Below are positions 20,946-31,875 of a DNA stretch of 64,000 nt, in pieces (positions within the stretch are counted from its first letter, which is position 1; each line of letters begins with the position of its first letter). The notes below the pieces were generated by a model. It was not told the origin of the DNA, made no database searches, and saw only the letters and a list, made by a program, of their open reading frames with translations. The translations under genes were made by a program, and so were the position numbers. Source of the stretch: Kitagawia praeruptora (taxonomy: Eukaryota > Streptophyta > Magnoliopsida > Apiales > Apiaceae); NCBI GenBank assembly GCA_037693485.1, contig CM075349.1, forward strand, positions 68,675,001 to 68,739,000, written 5' to 3'.

Positions 20946-23389
20946 TGTAATAACCCTAACTTTTAGAATCCTATAGTGCCTAAATGAATAGTAATTTTGA
21001 GGATTTAGGGAAATGGTATGTAAGTACCCTAGATTTGAAATGGAAAATGAATAATCAGGAACCATATTGATGTTGTACTATGAAAATGAGTGACTCAAAA
21101 TGATAATGGATTTCAGAAATTCCTGAGTATGGATTTTAAGATTTTCAATTTCAATTGAGACTCTATGGAGTGTGATATTAAGGAGTATGGAAATATTAAA
21201 AGGTTTATATCTTGAGGAAATAGTGAAGTTAGATTAAACCAAGGGATTATCAAAGCAAGGAAATGCCAGGGGAAAATGAATTGTTAAACGATTTCGAAGC
21301 CACTTGAAGAAAGAGGTATATTCGAGACGAATTGCAATTAGACGAGTATGGAAACAAAACAACCAAGATTAGTAATACATTAAGGATTCATGCTACATTA
21401 TGATTTAATCAAGGATAATAACACTTACCTAGGAAAATCAAGAAATGAGAATTTAGAATCATCCAAGTGACATCACTTGCTTACATCACATTCCACTAAC
21501 CTTGATTAAGGGCAAATTAGTACTTTCACATGGTTTTTATCCACAAAACTCTTCAAGCTTCTACTAAACTCTAGAATTATCAAGAATCTAGCCAAGATAA
21601 GATCAAAACCAACACAAAAATCTTCATTCTCCATTTTCGGGTAAAAAGATAGCAGCTCAGTAAAATGGCCATATCTCCTTCATTTCTCAATGAAATTTGG
21701 TGTTCTATAGCTTTTTGGAAAGGTATTGAGATGCTCTACAACTCTTCTTTACGAGCCGTTTCCAGAAAAGCATGGTAAGACCATCGTTTTGGCAGTTCTT
21801 TGAGCTGATTAACAGTAAATCCGAAATTGATAAGTTGTTTTCTTGTTTGGATGATCAAGATTTAGCTTCCTAAGGACTATCTAAGGCTTATTGAAGGATC
21901 ATCAAGCTTTGTTAGTGTTATTAGAGAATCAAGGAAGGTATGGAATTCATGAACCTATAGTATTATCTTGAGTTTATGATGATTTATAGAAAGTTTAGTG
22001 ATTAAGTGGTATAAATGTTAAGATCATGATGTTATATGTGTTTGTAAGTGATTAAAGTTGAATATGGAAGGAGTATGTGCTTGTAACCATGGTTGGTAAG
22101 ATGACCACATGGTGTAGGTGATGGTGTATAAGGTGAATGATTGATTTGGAGGAGTTGGATTTTGGAAAGTATGAAAATATAGCCGTTATAATGCCCGATT
22201 TTCGTTAGAACAAAAAACTGCCCTGTTTTTGGACACCAATACCGTACAGTAGCACCCTGTATAGAGTACCAAGTGACCATGAAATGATAGAGCTTAGTTC
22301 ATAGATCGTTTTGATATAAAGTGCGTTAAAATCTGATGAACGGTTTAGGAGAAAAGTCAGTTTTAGTGAAAGACGTTTGAAAACCGAGAAACCGTAATTG
22401 TGTTAACTTTGAGGCTATAACTACCATACTTAGACATTCTTAAAAATTATAAAATTTTGGGATATGGTCGTAGGGTAGTCAAAGAGGCACTACCAGTTGG
22501 TCTTATGGTAAAATTCGAAATCCATATTTTCTGGGAATTTTTACAGTTAAGTGTGGTCGTTAGGGAAAATGGTGAAAACCCCTGAAACTTCGATTGAGTT
22601 TATAAATGGTTGAGTTCTTGAACTTTTGGGGCAATAGTGATATGTTAAACATATGTTAGGAGTCAAGGGTGTTATTGTATAAAGATTAGGTTATTAAGTG
22701 GGATATATATATTAACGGTGATCTTTTCATTTCTATAGAGTCAGGAGACGAACTCAGGATTTCACAGGCTCGTCTTAGAGATTCAGGCAAGATCTTTTCT
22801 GTCCCTACTTGAAAATTATTTATCTTCAAAGAAACTTGATTTCATGGAACATATATATATGTGATGCCAGTGTTACTATATTGTTAAGAAATTGTTTTCC
22901 TTGATTATTGATAGTAAAATGAGAGGTATACAAAGATGTATATGAATATGGATGTGAATATGAGTATGAGATGGATATGGATATACATAGAGATGATTAT
23001 GCATGAAGTGAACATGCGTTATGATTAAGGGTAAATGAAAGAATGGTATCAGCTGTTATCTAGAGTAAATAAAAGAATGGTATCAGTTGTTATCTAGGGT
23101 TATGTGATTTATAATATTTTGCTAAAGATATTCTTTTAAAACATTGTGATTTAATAAGTATTATTTGATTATTATCTACTATTCTAAAAGTAGATGGAAT
23201 AGTATATATATGTATATGGGAGCTGAATTTCAGAGAATGCAGAAAAGATGTCTGAGTCATAATCAGAGTATTATGGCATAAGCTTTAAGAGTAATGACAT
23301 ATGTGAATGTAAACAGAAATGTAAATTGAAAGAAAAATGTGGAATGATGTGATAAGTGGAATAATGGTTATAAAAAGGAGGATGTAGCA

Positions 23390-23560
23390 GTTTGAGCCTT
23401 CCTCCAGAATGTTATTACGGCCCAAGAGTTGCCGAAGGGGGATGTAGCAGTTTGAGCCTTCCTCCCAAAATTATTATTACGGCCCAAGAGTTGCCGAAGG
23501 AGGATGTAGCAGTTAGAGCCTTCCTCCAGGGATGATGTTAGCAGTTAGAGCCTTCATTCC
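23390..23560 (+). repeat. 60-bp tandem repeats in the Tekay LTR
   Basis: GGATGTAGCAGTTTGAGCCT starts at 23390 and 23450, a variant at 23512, and a partial copy at about 23530. Units end in TTACGGCCCAAGAGTTGCCG. Such repeats occur in Del/Tekay LTRs. Confidence 0.75.
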
Positions 23561-24121
23561 TTCTACCGGTAGTAAAAAGGGACGGGTACGGAGGGCGACT
23601 GATCATCGTCCTTACGTATTCGGCAACAGTGGAAATCCTCAACGTTTTCTATAAAGGAAAGAATTGAAAAAAAATGGTTTTCAGATTTTTATACTGAAAA
23701 CAGAAAAATGATATGAAATAATGGAATTATTGTTATAGATGAAGAGAAACTGATTTTATATTAATATAATTGTTGCATAAGAAGGAAATGAGAAGATGAT
23801 AGTGAAAGATTTGTTCAGGTTTTCATATTATCTTGGAAGAGTACACTGAGATGGTATTTTGATTGTTATAGCAATTAAGAAGAGGAACTGATATTATATG
23901 ATATTAGAAGAGAGACTGAGATTATAATATTATATATTTCTTTTCGTACAAAGATAATTGGAAGGTATATGTCTTGAACGAAAATAAAATTTCTTTCCAT
24001 AATAACTGAAAATTGTTTTGTTTAATATATATATATATATATATATATGATGATTTATTTCCCTTTGATGCTAGTTGATAGAAATTATCTTGCTGAGCTA
24101 TTTTAGCTCATTCTTGCTATT

Positions 24122-24126
24122 TATGT
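24122..24126. other. Target site duplication TATGT (partner 36238-36242)
   Basis: TATGT stands directly before the Sirevirus palindrome and again directly after its 3' LTR. Five bases is the normal copia duplication size, so integration was by integrase. Confidence 0.85.
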
Positions 24127-24195
24127 TGTTAGGTCAAATTCACAATAGTTAATCAAATACTGTATTTGATTAACTATTGTGAATTTGACCTAACA
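24127..24195. repeat. Perfect palindrome replacing the 5' LTR
   Basis: 34-bp arms (24127-24160 and 24162-24195) around a single T. The right arm equals the last 34 nt of the 3' LTR (36204-36237); the left arm is its exact reverse complement. Both ends of the insertion therefore begin with TGTTAGGTC or end with GACCTAACA. Confidence 0.95.
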
Positions 24196-24197
24196 AG

Positions 24198-24209
24198 CGG
24201 TATCAGAGC
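24198..24209 (+). other. Primer binding site (tRNA-iMet)
   Basis: CGGTATCAGAGC starts 2 nt after the LTR end. It matches the plant initiator tRNA-Met site TGGTATCAGAGC except for the first base. Confidence 0.85.
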
Positions 24210-24257
24210 CAATTTGTTACTTTATTACAGTTAAAGATCCAGATACAATAGTAATCA

Positions 24258-26495
24258 ATGGCAGAGATACCTCCACCATCTGAGAAAGCCCCTACTACTG
24301 TTAGTAGGTATGAAACAATTAGGGTTCCTATACTTAGGCCATCAGAGTATGCAATTTGGAAGGTGAAGATGACCATGTTTCTGGAGGCTACAGATCCAGA
24401 ATACCTTGATAGAATTTATGAAGGTCCTCACAAACCTACAAAGTTATCTGCTGTTGCTGCTGGTGAGGAATCAAAGGTCATTCCAAAAGAAAAGAAAGAT
24501 ATAACTGCTGAGGATCTTTCATCTATTGCAAAGGATGCAAAAGTAAGACACTTACTTCACAGTGCATTAGACAATGTTATGTCTAATAAAGTGATTAATT
24601 GCACAACTGCAAAGGAAATATGGGATGCACTTGAGGTTAGGTGTCAAGGAACTCCTGCAATCAAGAAAAACAGAAGAAACATACTCACTCAGGAGTATGA
24701 GCACTTTGAGGCAAAGTCTGAAGAAACCATGACAGAAACATTTGACAGATTCTGTAAACTGCTCAATGATTTGTCATTGGTTAACAAAGAGTATGATTTA
24801 GAAGACTCAAATCTCAAGTTTCTTCTTTCTCTACCTGAAAAGTGGGATGTGAAAACAACCACCATAAGAGATAACTATGAACTTGGTGAAACAGAGATTG
24901 ATGAAATTTATGGACTGCTCAAAACCCATGAATTGGAATTGGAGCAGAGAAACAAAAGATCAAGTAGAAAGTCAAAGTCTGTTGCATTTAAGGTTGAGGA
25001 GAAACCATCAAAGAAGGAAGCATCAAGGAAAAAGGCAAAAGGAAAAGCTTTAGTCATACGCTCAGAAAGTGAGTCATCAAACACTGATGATGACTCAAAC
25101 ACAGATGGAACATCTGATTCTGAAGATGATAAAGAGATGATGCAAATGGCTGCATTGATGGTAAAGACCTTCAAGAAGATGGGATTCAAGAACTTCAAGA
25201 AGGGAAAGAGATTCTCCAAGGACTACTCAAAGTCTGACAAGAAGAATTTCAAGAAATCTGAGGGAAAGGACTTCAAATCTGGTAAGAAAGATAAGTCTGA
25301 AATTCAATGCTACAAGTGTAAGGAGATGGGTCACTATGCTCCTGAGTGCAAGAAGGGTAAAACTGAAAAGGCACTCTACACCAAAGGCAGAGATTGGGCA
25401 GACACTTCAGATTCAGATGAGGAAGTGAACTATGCACTCATGGCTACTACTCAGAATGAAGATGATGATCTAAAGGTACCCCCAACTACCTATGCTTATA
25501 ATACAGATAATATAACTGAATTGAGAATTTATCTTAAAGCATTGCATATCAGTTATAGGGATCAGACTTTAGAAAATGAGAGGATAAAGACTGAGTGCTC
25601 TCAACTCAAAGATAGAAACAAACTAGTTGAGGAAAAGCTTGAGAACATGAATAAAGTTCAGAAAGAGAGAGATGATGCAGTGTTTATTGAACAGGAGTTG
25701 CTAGGTAAGTATAAGCAACTAGAATCTGAATTGGAGGATGCTAAACACATTATTAAAACTTGGACACACTCTGGTAAAGACACTCAAGAAGTGTTTCAGT
25801 CAGATACAGTAGGTCTAGGTTACTCTGAAGGAGATGAACTTAGATTTGAAAATTTGGTGAAAGTTAGACCACATCGTTCATCTGAAGGTAATGTTATGGG
25901 AACAGGTGGACCTAAGACTGAAGCTGAGAAAAAGGCTCTTAAAGAATCATATGCTAAGACTTTTGTTAAAGAGGCTAACATTGGTTTAATGACTGATAAA
26001 CAACTCAAGCATAAGCTTAAAGAGATAAAATCTGTCAACAAACAGAAAATGCATAGGAAAAACAAAAATGGAAAGGTAGGCATAACATCAGGAATTAAGC
26101 CAATGCTTGCTTCATTAGCTCCTAGAAAAACATGCTTTAATTGTGGTAGCACTAATCATCTTGCTAGTTTCTGCAGTAAGAATAAGAACATTAATTCTTT
26201 GTCCTCTAAAACTGCAGTTAAAAATGAATATGTGAGAACTAGACCACAGACTTTATGTAAACACTGTGGAAGTACATGGCATTCTATTTACACTTGCAGA
26301 GATTATCATGCTATTTACTATAATTACTATGAACCCAAACCAAATTTGAAATGGGTTAAAGTAAACTCTGCAAATGTAAACTCTGAAAAAGTTAGCTTAA
26401 ACTCTGATAATGTGAATTCCGCTGCAAAAGCTAACAGAATTAAGAAAGCCAAAGGATCCAAGCAAGTCTGGATCCTTAAAACTAACAATCAGTGA
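24258..26495 (+). CDS. Sirevirus Gag
   Basis: 745 codons; the ATG lies 48 nt after the primer site. Residues about 20-230 are the UBN2-type Gag domain (SEYAIWKVKMTMFLEA, AKEIWDALEVRCQG, LTQEYEHFEAKSEETMTE). A Ser/Asp/Glu-rich acidic tract is at about 270-295, a Lys-rich tract at 305-345, a zinc knuckle CYKCKEMGHYAPEC at about 350, a coiled coil at about 420-490, and two more cysteine motifs, CFNCGSTNHLASFC (about 624) and CKHCGSTWHSIYTC (about 667). The end has a KQVWILKTNNQ motif before TGA. AAACTCTG occurs three times near the C-terminus, encoding Asn-Ser pairs. Open over its whole length, so it is the best-kept gene of the element. Particle protein in the parent element. Confidence 0.92.
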   Translation: MAEIPPPSEKAPTTVSRYETIRVPILRPSEYAIWKVKMTMFLEATDPEYLDRIYEGPHKPTKLSAVAAGEESKVIPKEKKDITAEDLSSIAKDAKVRHLLHSALDNVMSNKVINCTTAKEIWDALEVRCQGTPAIKKNRRNILTQEYEHFEAKSEETMTETFDRFCKLLNDLSLVNKEYDLEDSNLKFLLSLPEKWDVKTTTIRDNYELGETEIDEIYGLLKTHELELEQRNKRSSRKSKSVAFKVEEKPSKKEASRKKAKGKALVIRSESESSNTDDDSNTDGTSDSEDDKEMMQMAALMVKTFKKMGFKNFKKGKRFSKDYSKSDKKNFKKSEGKDFKSGKKDKSEIQCYKCKEMGHYAPECKKGKTEKALYTKGRDWADTSDSDEEVNYALMATTQNEDDDLKVPPTTYAYNTDNITELRIYLKALHISYRDQTLENERIKTECSQLKDRNKLVEEKLENMNKVQKERDDAVFIEQELLGKYKQLESELEDAKHIIKTWTHSGKDTQEVFQSDTVGLGYSEGDELRFENLVKVRPHRSSEGNVMGTGGPKTEAEKKALKESYAKTFVKEANIGLMTDKQLKHKLKEIKSVNKQKMHRKNKNGKVGITSGIKPMLASLAPRKTCFNCGSTNHLASFCSKNKNINSLSSKTAVKNEYVRTRPQTLCKHCGSTWHSIYTCRDYHAIYYNYYEPKPNLKWVKVNSANVNSEKVSLNSDNVNSAAKANRIKKAKGSKQVWILKTNNQ

Positions 26496-26511
26496 TTGTT
26501 TGTGATTGCAG
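26466..26511 (+). other. Gag-pol junction with splice-site-like sequence
   Basis: Gag stops at 26493 (TGA). The pol frame has its own TGA at 26503, so the two frames never overlap. The sequence has CTAAC (26482-26486), a T-rich stretch and GATTGCAG|GG with AG at 26510-26511, as in a plant branch point and acceptor. Removing 26466 (GT) to 26511 would join gag and pol in frame, but 46 nt is short for a plant intron. Alternatively this is simple damage. Confidence 0.3.
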
Positions 26512-29500
26512 GGCACCAGGGTGAGTACCCTAGTCGTGGACAGTGGATGTTCAGGACACATGACTGGAAATAAAGCCCTGCTATCAGAGTATGAGGAGAA
26601 GGCTGGCCCAAAAGTTTCCTATGGAGATGGCAACATAGGACATACTCTGGGATATGGCAATATTAATCTTGGGAATGTCATCATCACAAATGTAGCTCTG
26701 GTTCCAGGACTCAAGCATGATCTGCTATCTGTGAGTCAAATCTGTGACAGAGGATATCATGTGGATTTTCAGCCTGAATATTGTCAAGTCATCAGCAAAT
26801 CTACAGGGAAAGTTGCTCTAGTTGGAAACAGACACAATAACATTTATGAAATTAAATTGTCAACAAACAATGATGGCAAAGCAGTGTGTCTGTCAACAAG
26901 AATGTCCAGTGAAGAGAGTTGGAAGTGGCACAAGAAACTCTCTCATTTGAACCTGAACAACATCAATGAGCTAATCAAGAATGATCTTGTAAGAGGTCTA
27001 CCAAGGTCTTTGTTGAATGTAGAAGGCCTGTGTGATTCTTGTCAAAAGGCCAAACAGAGAAAAGCCTCCTTCAAAAGCAAATCTGAGTCTTCAATTGTTG
27101 ATCCTTATCACCTCCTACATGTGGATCTTTTTGGACCAGTGAATGTGATGTCTCTTGGAAAGAAGAAATATGCACTAGTCATTGTTGATGAATATACCAG
27201 ATACACATGGGTATATTTTCTTGCAAAGAAGGATGAAACTGCATTAACACTGACAGAACATATAATCCAACTGGACAAAGGGTCAGAGAATCAAGTGAAG
27301 ATAATCAGAAGTGACAATGGAACTGAATTCAGGAATTCATCAATGGAAGAATTTTGCAAGAGTAAAGGAATCAAACAAGAGTTTTCTGCACCTGGCACTC
27401 CACAACAAAATGGTGTAGTGGAGAGGAAGAATAGAACCTTGATAGAAGCTGCAAGAACCATGCTAGATGAAGCAAAATTGCCAACATACTTCTGGGCAGA
27501 AGCAGTTCAAACTGCTTGTTTTACTCAAAATGCAACACTGATCAACAAGCATGGTAAAACACCATATGAAATGGTGAAAAAGAAAAAGCCAAATCTAAAA
27601 TATTTTCATATTTTTGGATGCATGTGCTTTGTGTTGAAGACTCATCCTGAATAGTTGACCAAGTTTGACCTAAAGGCAGATGAAGGAATTTTTGTTGGCT
27701 ATCCACTGTCAACTAAGGCATTCAGAGTTTATAATCTGAGAACTAGAGTGATCATGGAATCAATTCATGTGTCATTTGATGACAAGAAAATAACTGGACT
27801 TGAAGATGTCAATGAACATGATCAACTGCACTTTGAAAATGAAGATTTATTCTCTGAAAAAGTAAACTCTGATCAGACTGATCTTACAAACTCTGTTGAT
27901 CTAAACTCTGAACCTCTACTGGTAAATACTGAAGAAACTCTTCAATCAGAAACAAGGGAAGAACCAGTTGAGGGGGAGCATGAAGAATCACATCAAAGTG
28001 ATAATTCAAACACTGATAGTGACTCGGTTGATAATTCTGAATCAAACTCTGTTGATTCAAACTCTGTTGATAATTCTGAGCAGTCACATTCAGGGGGAGC
28101 ATCAGAAAATGAAGAGAGGCACCAAGAAAATCAGGAGAGCATGGATCAAGGGGGAGGATCACATGATGACAGAAGCAATTTGCCTTCTGCAAGAAAATGG
28201 ACTAAGTCACACACACCTGATTTAATTATTGGTGATCCAGATGCAAAAGTAAGGACAAGAAGTGCAACAACAAATGAATGTCTGTTTCATGCATTCTTGT
28301 CACAATCTGAGCCAAAGAAAGTGGAAGAAGCTCTTAAAGATACTGACTGGATAACAGCAATGCAAGAAGAGCTAAATGAATTTGAAAGAAATGAAGTGTG
28401 GACCCTTGTACCAAGGCCCAAGAACAGATCCATTGTTGGTACTAAATGGGTTTTCTGAAATAAAACTGACAGTGAGGGTGTTATCACAAGAAACAAAGCA
28501 AGACTGGTTGCAAAAGGCTATTCACAACAGGAAGGAATAGACTATGATGAAACATTTGCTCCAGTTGCTAGATTGGAGGCAATCAGAATCTTTCTAGCAT
28601 ATGCCTCTCATAAGAAATTCAAAGTGTTTCAGATGGATGTAAAAAGTGCATTTTTAAATGGAAAACTTGAAGAAGAAGTGTTTGTGGAACAACCACCAGG
28701 TTTTGTAGATCCAAAATATCCAAACCATGTCTACAGGTTAGACAAGGCACTCTATGGACTTAAGCAGGCACCAAGGGCATGGTATGAAACCCTTGCCAAA
28801 TTTCTACTAGAAAGTGGATTTCACAGAGGTACTATTGACAAAACTCTGTTTTATTTCCAATCTGGTAGTGACTTGCTCTTAGTTCAGATATATGTAGATG
28901 ACATCATTTTTGGATCTACTAATGATAAACTCTGTAAGAAGTTTGCCAAACTCATGCAGTCAAGATATCAAATGAGTATGATGGGAGAGCTTAGTTATTT
29001 TCTAGGCCTACAGGTGAAGCAAACAGATGATGGAATTTTTATAAATCAAGCAAAATATACCAGAAATCTTCTCAAGAAATTTGGCATGCTTGACTGTTCA
29101 TCTGCAACAACTCCCATGGCAACTGCAACAAAATTGGACAAAGATGCAGGGTCATCAGTAGATATGACATGTTACAGAGGAATGATTGGTTCTCTACTCT
29201 ATTTAACAGCTAGTAGACCTGATATCATGTATGCCACTTGTTTGTGTGCAAGGTTCCAGGCAGATCCAAGAGAACCACATTTAACAGCAGTAAAGAGGAT
29301 TTTTAAGTACCTCAAGGGCACTATAACTTTGGGGCTGTGGTATCCAAGAGAATCAGAGTTTAAACTACTTGGTTATTCAGATGCAGACTTTGCAGGCTGT
29401 AAGATAGACAGAAAAAGCACCAGTGGAAGTTGTCAATTTCTGGGTGACAGACTTGTTTCCTGGTACAGCAAGAAACAGAAGTCAATATCTACATCTACAG

Positions 29501-29835
29501 CTGAAGCAGAGTATATTGCTGCTGGTAGCTGCTGTGCACAGATTTTATGGATGAAGAATCAACTGCTGGATTATGGATTAAGGTATACCAAAATACCTAT
29601 TTACTGTGATAATCAAAGTGCTATTGCAATGACAAGTAATCCAGTACAACATTCAATGACAAAGCACATCAGCATAAGGTATCACTTCATCAGAGAGCAT
29701 GTAGAGGAAGGAAACATTGAGCTTCACTTTGTGTCTACAGAACAACAACTTGCAGATATCTTCAACAAGCCATTGAGTGAAGCTACATTTACAAGACTGG
29801 TCAATGAACTAGGAATGGTCTCTAGTTTTGACTAG
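26506..29835 (+). pseudogene. Sirevirus pol: protease, integrase, RT, RNase H
   Basis: One frame with two stops, in parts 26506-27654, 27655-28458 and 28459-29835. Protease: VVDSGCSGHMTG (about residue 10). GAG-pre-integrase: WHKKLSHLN...CDSCQKAKQ (140-185). Integrase core: HVDLFGP, RSDNGTEF and VVERKNR give the DDE triad (about 205, 268, 304). The second part is an acidic, Ser-rich linker with Asn-Ser repeats made by AAACTCTG. RT: DETFAPVARLEAIR, then YVDDIIFGS. RNase H: GYSDADFAGC, STAEAEYIAA, DNQSAI. Stops: TAG at 27652, where the family has Gln, and TGA at 28456, where it has Arg; both fit single C to T changes. Confidence 0.9.
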
Positions 29836-31600
29836 AGATGTTGGTTAGACTCAAAGACTTATCTCTAAAATATATTGCTCATGTTTCTGCAAATTGTTAA
29901 GTGCTATGTGAACCTTAGTATTAAACTCCGTTCTGCATGCTTATGTTTAAAACTTGTTAAACTCTGTCAGCATGTCTGTCTGTTAAACACTGTTAACATG
30001 TTGGATACACTCAGTGAATTCAGAATTGATTTTTGTCTGAATGAAAACACCAATGAAGAAAAATGTATGAAGCATGATTCTCAGTAATTAAATCATGATT
30101 CTTTCTGATTCACTGTAATCTAATCAGACTTTGTGCAGTAAATCAACACAGCATGATACTGTTTCATATTTATAGCATCTCTTAGTTTATTCAGTCCTAA
30201 ACTCTGAGTATATGAATATTGTGTGCATTGCCTCTCATAAGAAAATTTTTGTTATTGATGAACTCTAAACTCTGATAAGTGACATTCTGTTCCCAAAGGT
30301 ATGGTTCCTGATAATTCCTTGTTTGTACTTGTGAAAACCATAAAACTTGAGATGTGTCATTGATTAGTTTGGTGAGTTCAGATTCATGTCTACACCCTGT
30401 GAGAGTTTGAGCCAAATCAGTGATTGATACATTTTCTATCAATCAGTATTTATTGTTGTGTGATATTCATCAGGAAGTATGTTTCTCTAGAACTTGTATT
30501 AAACCATCTTGAGACTACATGATATGTGTGTGCATGAAAATGATAAAGGCAATAGGATTTACCATTCCTTCAAACACTGTTCAAAATTCTTTTGAACACT
30601 GTTCAAACTCTGTATAAACACTGTTCATAAATACCACCCTTAGTAAACCCCTTTGAGCCTAATTAACTGCTCATTTTTCTTAAACTCTGAAGTATTCAGA
30701 GCAGTTATATTTTTTTTTGAAAAAAAAAAACAAAAATCAAGCAGGTGAGTGTTTCTAAAGAAAAGAAAAGCTTACTCAGTATATATGCTAAATAAAAAAA
30801 AATAATAAAAATAAAAAAAAGGCATATATACTGACCTTGTACAAATATGTACTAACAGTGTGACTGAACACTTTGCTCTATTAAAATGTTCAGCTTGAAA
30901 TTCACTCATGAATAAAACATCTCTATTCATCTGTTTGATCTTACTCCATTACAACCCTGAATAAAGTCCTTTTGATTTGTGCATACATGTACTCAAAGTA
31001 GTGTAGATTTGGTGGACATTAAAGCATATGGTAGATTCTGCTATTTCTGATTGAATGTGAGTGTAAACACTTCACCTAAACACTTGTGTGCTTCGAGAGT
31101 TTGTGAGATTATCAAATTCATGACTGTTATTCACTGAATGATGCTCTGATTTCTATCTCTTGATCTTTTTGTCTTCAAAGACTGTGTGCTTACTTGGATA
31201 ATCATGGAACATCAAAGGGAATGGAAGTTTTCAGATTTCTGTATTACAGTAACTACAGAGTTTAGCATTCATCAAACAATCAGTGTTTAATATGAGAGTT
31301 TGTGCATTCAGTGTTTATTGATTTTTGTTATGGATTTTATGAAATATTAGATGCTCTAAAAATTGATTTTAGTAAACTCTGCTTCACACACACTCATATT
31401 CACAACTGTGCAATTTTTGAAAGGGTTGTTAGTGATAAAGTTGGAAAATTGATAAACACTGTTGAGTTGTGTTAAGTACTCTAAGGTAAAGTTTCATTGA
31501 GATGATTTGACTATTTTGGAGTAATTGGGATAGTTGACAACTGTTAATTAGTGTAAATATGTCAAAGTGTCGTGATTATAGGAATGACAGCGGTACTTAT
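29836..31600 (+). other. Non-coding spacer between pol and env-position ORF
   Basis: 1.8 kb without a gene. Contains six AAACTCTG and several AAACACTG copies, a TTTTTTTTT/AAAAAAAAAA foldback at 30711-30730, and an inverted repeat CAGTATATATGC (30777-30788) / GCATATATACTG (30822-30833) enclosing an A-rich loop. CAG|GTGAGT at about 30743 looks like a splice donor. Confidence 0.5.
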
Positions 31601-31621
31601 TAAGTGATCCATTGGTTGTTT

Positions 31622-31692
31622 GACACGTGTCCCATGATAGTGTCCCACTTACACATTACTCTACAATCAGTTGCGCGCTTTCATTATATAAA
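31622..31692 (+). promoter_or_regulatory. Promoter-like region before the env-position ORF
   Basis: A perfect palindromic G-box GACACGTGTC (31622-31631) stands 53 bp before TATATAAA (31685-31692). A pyrimidine-rich, AUG-poor leader of about 160 nt follows and leads to the ATG at 31876. This is the layout of a plant pol II promoter and 5' UTR, inside a retrotransposon. Inferred from sequence only. Confidence 0.45.
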
Positions 31693-31875
31693 CGATTGAG
31701 TTTTGGTTTTACTTTAATCGTTTTTGTTCTCTCACTTCACATCTATTCATATTCACCCACTCACAGTTACTTGCATACTCATTCACTTTCAAAATTCTCA
31801 CTCATTCTCCTTCACATTTTGGTAAACACTTACCATACATCTTTTCTCTGAATATCTTCGTATCATATCTTACTA

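Larger units (their letters stand above)
20946..24126 (+). mobile_element. Tekay/Del solo LTR, left part
   Basis: Begins TGTAATAACCCTAACTTTT after ATAAA. It continues at 36243-36668 and ends GATTTGGGGCTGTCACA, followed by ATAAA (36669-36673). One LTR between matching 5-bp duplications, with no gag or pol, means a solo LTR of about 3.6 kb, in the size range of Tekay LTRs. It was later split by the Sirevirus. Inside are a TATAGAG-flanked stretch near 22735 and tandem repeats at 23390. Confidence 0.75.

Noticed and set aside
23390..23560. CRISPR-like repeat array
   Set aside because: Adjacent 60-bp units without spacers inside a plant LTR; they are LTR tandem repeats.
24127..24195. Terminal inverted repeat of a DNA transposon
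   Set aside because: One arm equals the U5 end of the copia 3' LTR and is followed by the tRNA-Met primer site, so it belongs to the retroelement.
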